A stretch of 6,650 nucleotides of DNA from Candidatus Daviesbacteria bacterium RIFCSPLOWO2_02_FULL_41_8 (GTDB taxonomy: Bacteria; Patescibacteriota; Microgenomatia; Daviesbacterales; UBA10151). Made by a program: the position numbers and the translations under genes. Positions 5,805 through 6,650 of this stretch are shown piece after piece; the stretch's first letter is position 1; every line of letters starts with the position of its first letter. The DNA lies in NCBI GenBank assembly GCA_001777455.1, contig MFDZ01000032.1:1-6650 (forward strand), given 5' to 3'. Below the pieces are notes generated by a model. The model had not been told where the DNA came from. It saw nothing but the letters and a program-made list of their open reading frames with translations, and searched no databases.

Positions 5805-6479
5805 CTAAGGTTTGCAGAGGGTGCTTTGGGAACCACTTTGTGAATCAGCTGGAGGGAGCCTTTTAATTTTTGCTTCATCCTCTTTTGATAAAAGATTAAA
5901 CCAACAAATACCATTTTGTCTTGGTCCCTGGAACATTTTTCCCCTCATATCATAAACCCCAAAATCCACAAAAACATTTTGATTTCTTCTTATTCCAACA
6001 CCTGTGGCTATAATTTCACCTTTGGTAAGGTTTACTTTTTGTTTTAACCCAGAGGTTCTTGAATCATTCTCTTTTGGTTTTGGTAAGTCTTTTACAATTT
6101 CAGCAAATTTAGGAGTAAGTGTTAAAAGATGATCAAAGCGGTACATTATTCCACAAGGAAGTTCAAAATCAAATAAATACTGAACTTCACCTTGTTCCAA
6201 ATAACGGCTGGCTGATACAAATTTTGAATCTATTGGGATTCTAACTTCTATCTCATCATTTTTAGAATTATCAAAACGGAATCCACCGTGTGGCTTAAAA
6301 TCCCCACCTCTAATTTGTCCAGGATAAAGCAGGGAAGTGGCTTTTGTTATATCAATTGGAGTCTGGAAGATTAAGGGATTAGGGCATTGTGGATCAGGAT
6401 TAAGATTACCAATTATAAACAAACCAATAACAAAAATACATATTACTACTAAAACTCCAATAATTATTTTAGGCAGCAT
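5805..6479 (-). CDS. Membrane-anchored protein with degenerate M23/LytM-like domain
   Basis: The 224-residue product has one N-terminal membrane segment (about 4-24) with no lipobox Cys, then an exported domain. It resembles the M23 peptidase (lysostaphin/LytM) beta-fold: KPHGGFRFD (His64, Asp70) at the position of the HxxxD motif, MYRFDHLLTL (His117) like the middle YxHL, then KGEIIATGVGI and NVFVDFGVYD where active enzymes have HLHFE. The second catalytic motif (HxH) is therefore absent and the Asp of the first is shifted, so no peptidase activity is expected. Degenerate LytM domains elsewhere act as activators or wall-binding parts of division machinery; a similar role here is a guess. Cys32, Cys109, Cys192 and Cys222 are predicted outside and could form disulfides. 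AAGGAG lies 12 nt before the ATG, a long but usable spacing. The gene is divergent from ychF, AT-rich and has no CCGG. Confidence 0.7.
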   Translation of the reverse strand: MLPKIIIGVLVVICIFVIGLFIIGNLNPDPQCPNPLIFQTPIDITKATSLLYPGQIRGGDFKPHGGFRFDNSKNDEIEVRIPIDSKFVSASRYLEQGEVQYLFDFELPCGIMYRFDHLLTLTPKFAEIVKDLPKPKENDSRTSGLKQKVNLTKGEIIATGVGIRRNQNVFVDFGVYDMRGKMFQGPRQNGICWFNLLSKEDEAKIKRLPPADSQSGSQSTLCKP

Positions 6480-6491
6480 ATTTTAAGTTTT

Positions 6492-6514
6492 CTCCTTTTT
6501 AAACTATTTGTCAA
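6492..6514 (-). promoter_or_regulatory. TTGACA -35 and AAGGAG ribosome site upstream of the M23-like gene
   Basis: On the minus strand a perfect TTGACA (6514-6509) is followed 17 nt later by AAAACT, a poor -10 (3 of 6), so the promoter is uncertain. A Shine-Dalgarno AAGGAG (6497-6492) lies 12 nt upstream of the ATG at 6479. This gene seems to use a leadered start, unlike its neighbours. Confidence 0.35.
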
Positions 6515-6521
6515 ATTTTCC

Positions 6522-6530
6522 TGATATAAT
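6522..6530 (+). promoter_or_regulatory. Perfect extended -10 promoter of ychF, leaderless start
   Basis: TG-A-TATAAT matches the extended -10 consensus at every base and is followed by exactly 6 nt (TCTCGC) before the ATG at 6537. The predicted transcription start is the A of the ATG, and no Shine-Dalgarno is present. TTGTCA at 6508-6513 is too close (11 nt) to serve as the -35. Confidence 0.6.
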
Positions 6531-6536
6531 TCTCGC

Positions 6537-6650
6537 ATGAGTTTAAAAGTAGGAATAGTTGGATTACCAAATGTGGGGAAATCTACTTTATTTAATGCGC
6601 TTTTGAAAAAGAGGGTGGCTTTGTCGGCCAATTATCCTTTTGCCACTGTT
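6537..6650 (+). CDS. ychF: YchF, ribosome-associated Obg-family ATPase/GTPase, 3' end outside window
   Basis: Only the first 38 residues are visible. They begin [20 protein letters not shown], with the Walker A (G1) P-loop GLPNVGKS, continuing to SANYPFATV, where YchF proteins normally read NYPFATI. This N-terminus is diagnostic of YchF/OLA1, a conserved member of the Obg group that hydrolyses ATP in preference to GTP and binds ribosomes. The full protein is usually about 360 residues (P-loop domain, coiled coil, TGS domain), so about 90% lies beyond the edge. The start is fixed by the P-loop position and by the extended -10 just upstream. Confidence 0.95.
   Translation, partial: MSLKVGIVGLPNVGKSTLFNALLKKRVALSANYPFATV

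Noticed and set aside
5720..5914. 64-codon minus-strand frame overlapping the 3' end of the M23-like gene
   Set aside because: Its start lies within that gene in another frame, there is no ribosome site, and no family is recognisable. I considered it as a frameshifted C-terminus, but the in-frame ending looks natural.
1..6650. CRISPR array, tRNA, rRNA or insertion sequence
   Set aside because: Reading through both strands I saw no spaced direct repeats, no tRNA-like cloverleaf with a GTTCGAATC arm, no rRNA signature and no transposase motifs.

Overview
The window looks like a piece of chromosome from a small-genome bacterium, most likely of the Patescibacteria/CPR type. This is an inference from gene style and not from a marker gene. 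The grounds are short single-domain genes, tight gene spacing, leaderless-looking promoters, and an alpha-2-macroglobulin / MEMO / CapA surface cluster. TGA ends the first and third genes, so the standard bacterial code (table 11) fits and the UGA=Gly code of some CPR lineages does not.

Positions 1-4490 (+ strand) hold a compact three-gene run: (1) the 3' part of a very large alpha-2-macroglobulin (A2M) family protein with an intact CxEQ thioester and a C-terminal membrane anchor; (2) an exported MEMO-family protein (AmmeMemoRadiSam B type) that starts on a TTG overlapping the A2M stop; (3) a membrane-anchored CapA-type metallophosphatase-fold protein 3 nt further on. All three are predicted to act on the outer face of the membrane. 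The standout is that the visible A2M begins inside a Hint (intein-like) domain, which sits just before the conserved A2M domain, about where other A2Ms carry the protease bait region. The Hint domain ends His-Asn and is followed by Ala, so an auto-processing event at the bait position is a reasonable hypothesis.

Positions 4554-4976 (- strand) encode a half-size EamA/DMT transporter, convergent with the cluster. It is divergent from a NYN-domain (LabA/DUF88-like) predicted nuclease at 5024-5524 (+), with a 47-nt shared intergenic region holding back-to-back extended -10 elements and an inverted repeat. Positions 5525-5804 hold no convincing gene. They do contain a 14-codon ORF with a perfect Shine-Dalgarno and two mutually exclusive hairpins. 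Positions 5805-6479 (- strand) encode a membrane-anchored protein resembling an M23/LytM domain that has lost its catalytic HxH motif. At the right edge (6537 onward, +) is the start of ychF, a conserved translation-linked GTPase/ATPase, with a perfect extended -10 directly before its ATG.

Base composition changes sharply near 4980. CCGG occurs roughly 69 times (hand count) before it and not at all after it, so the two halves probably have different histories or codon preferences.
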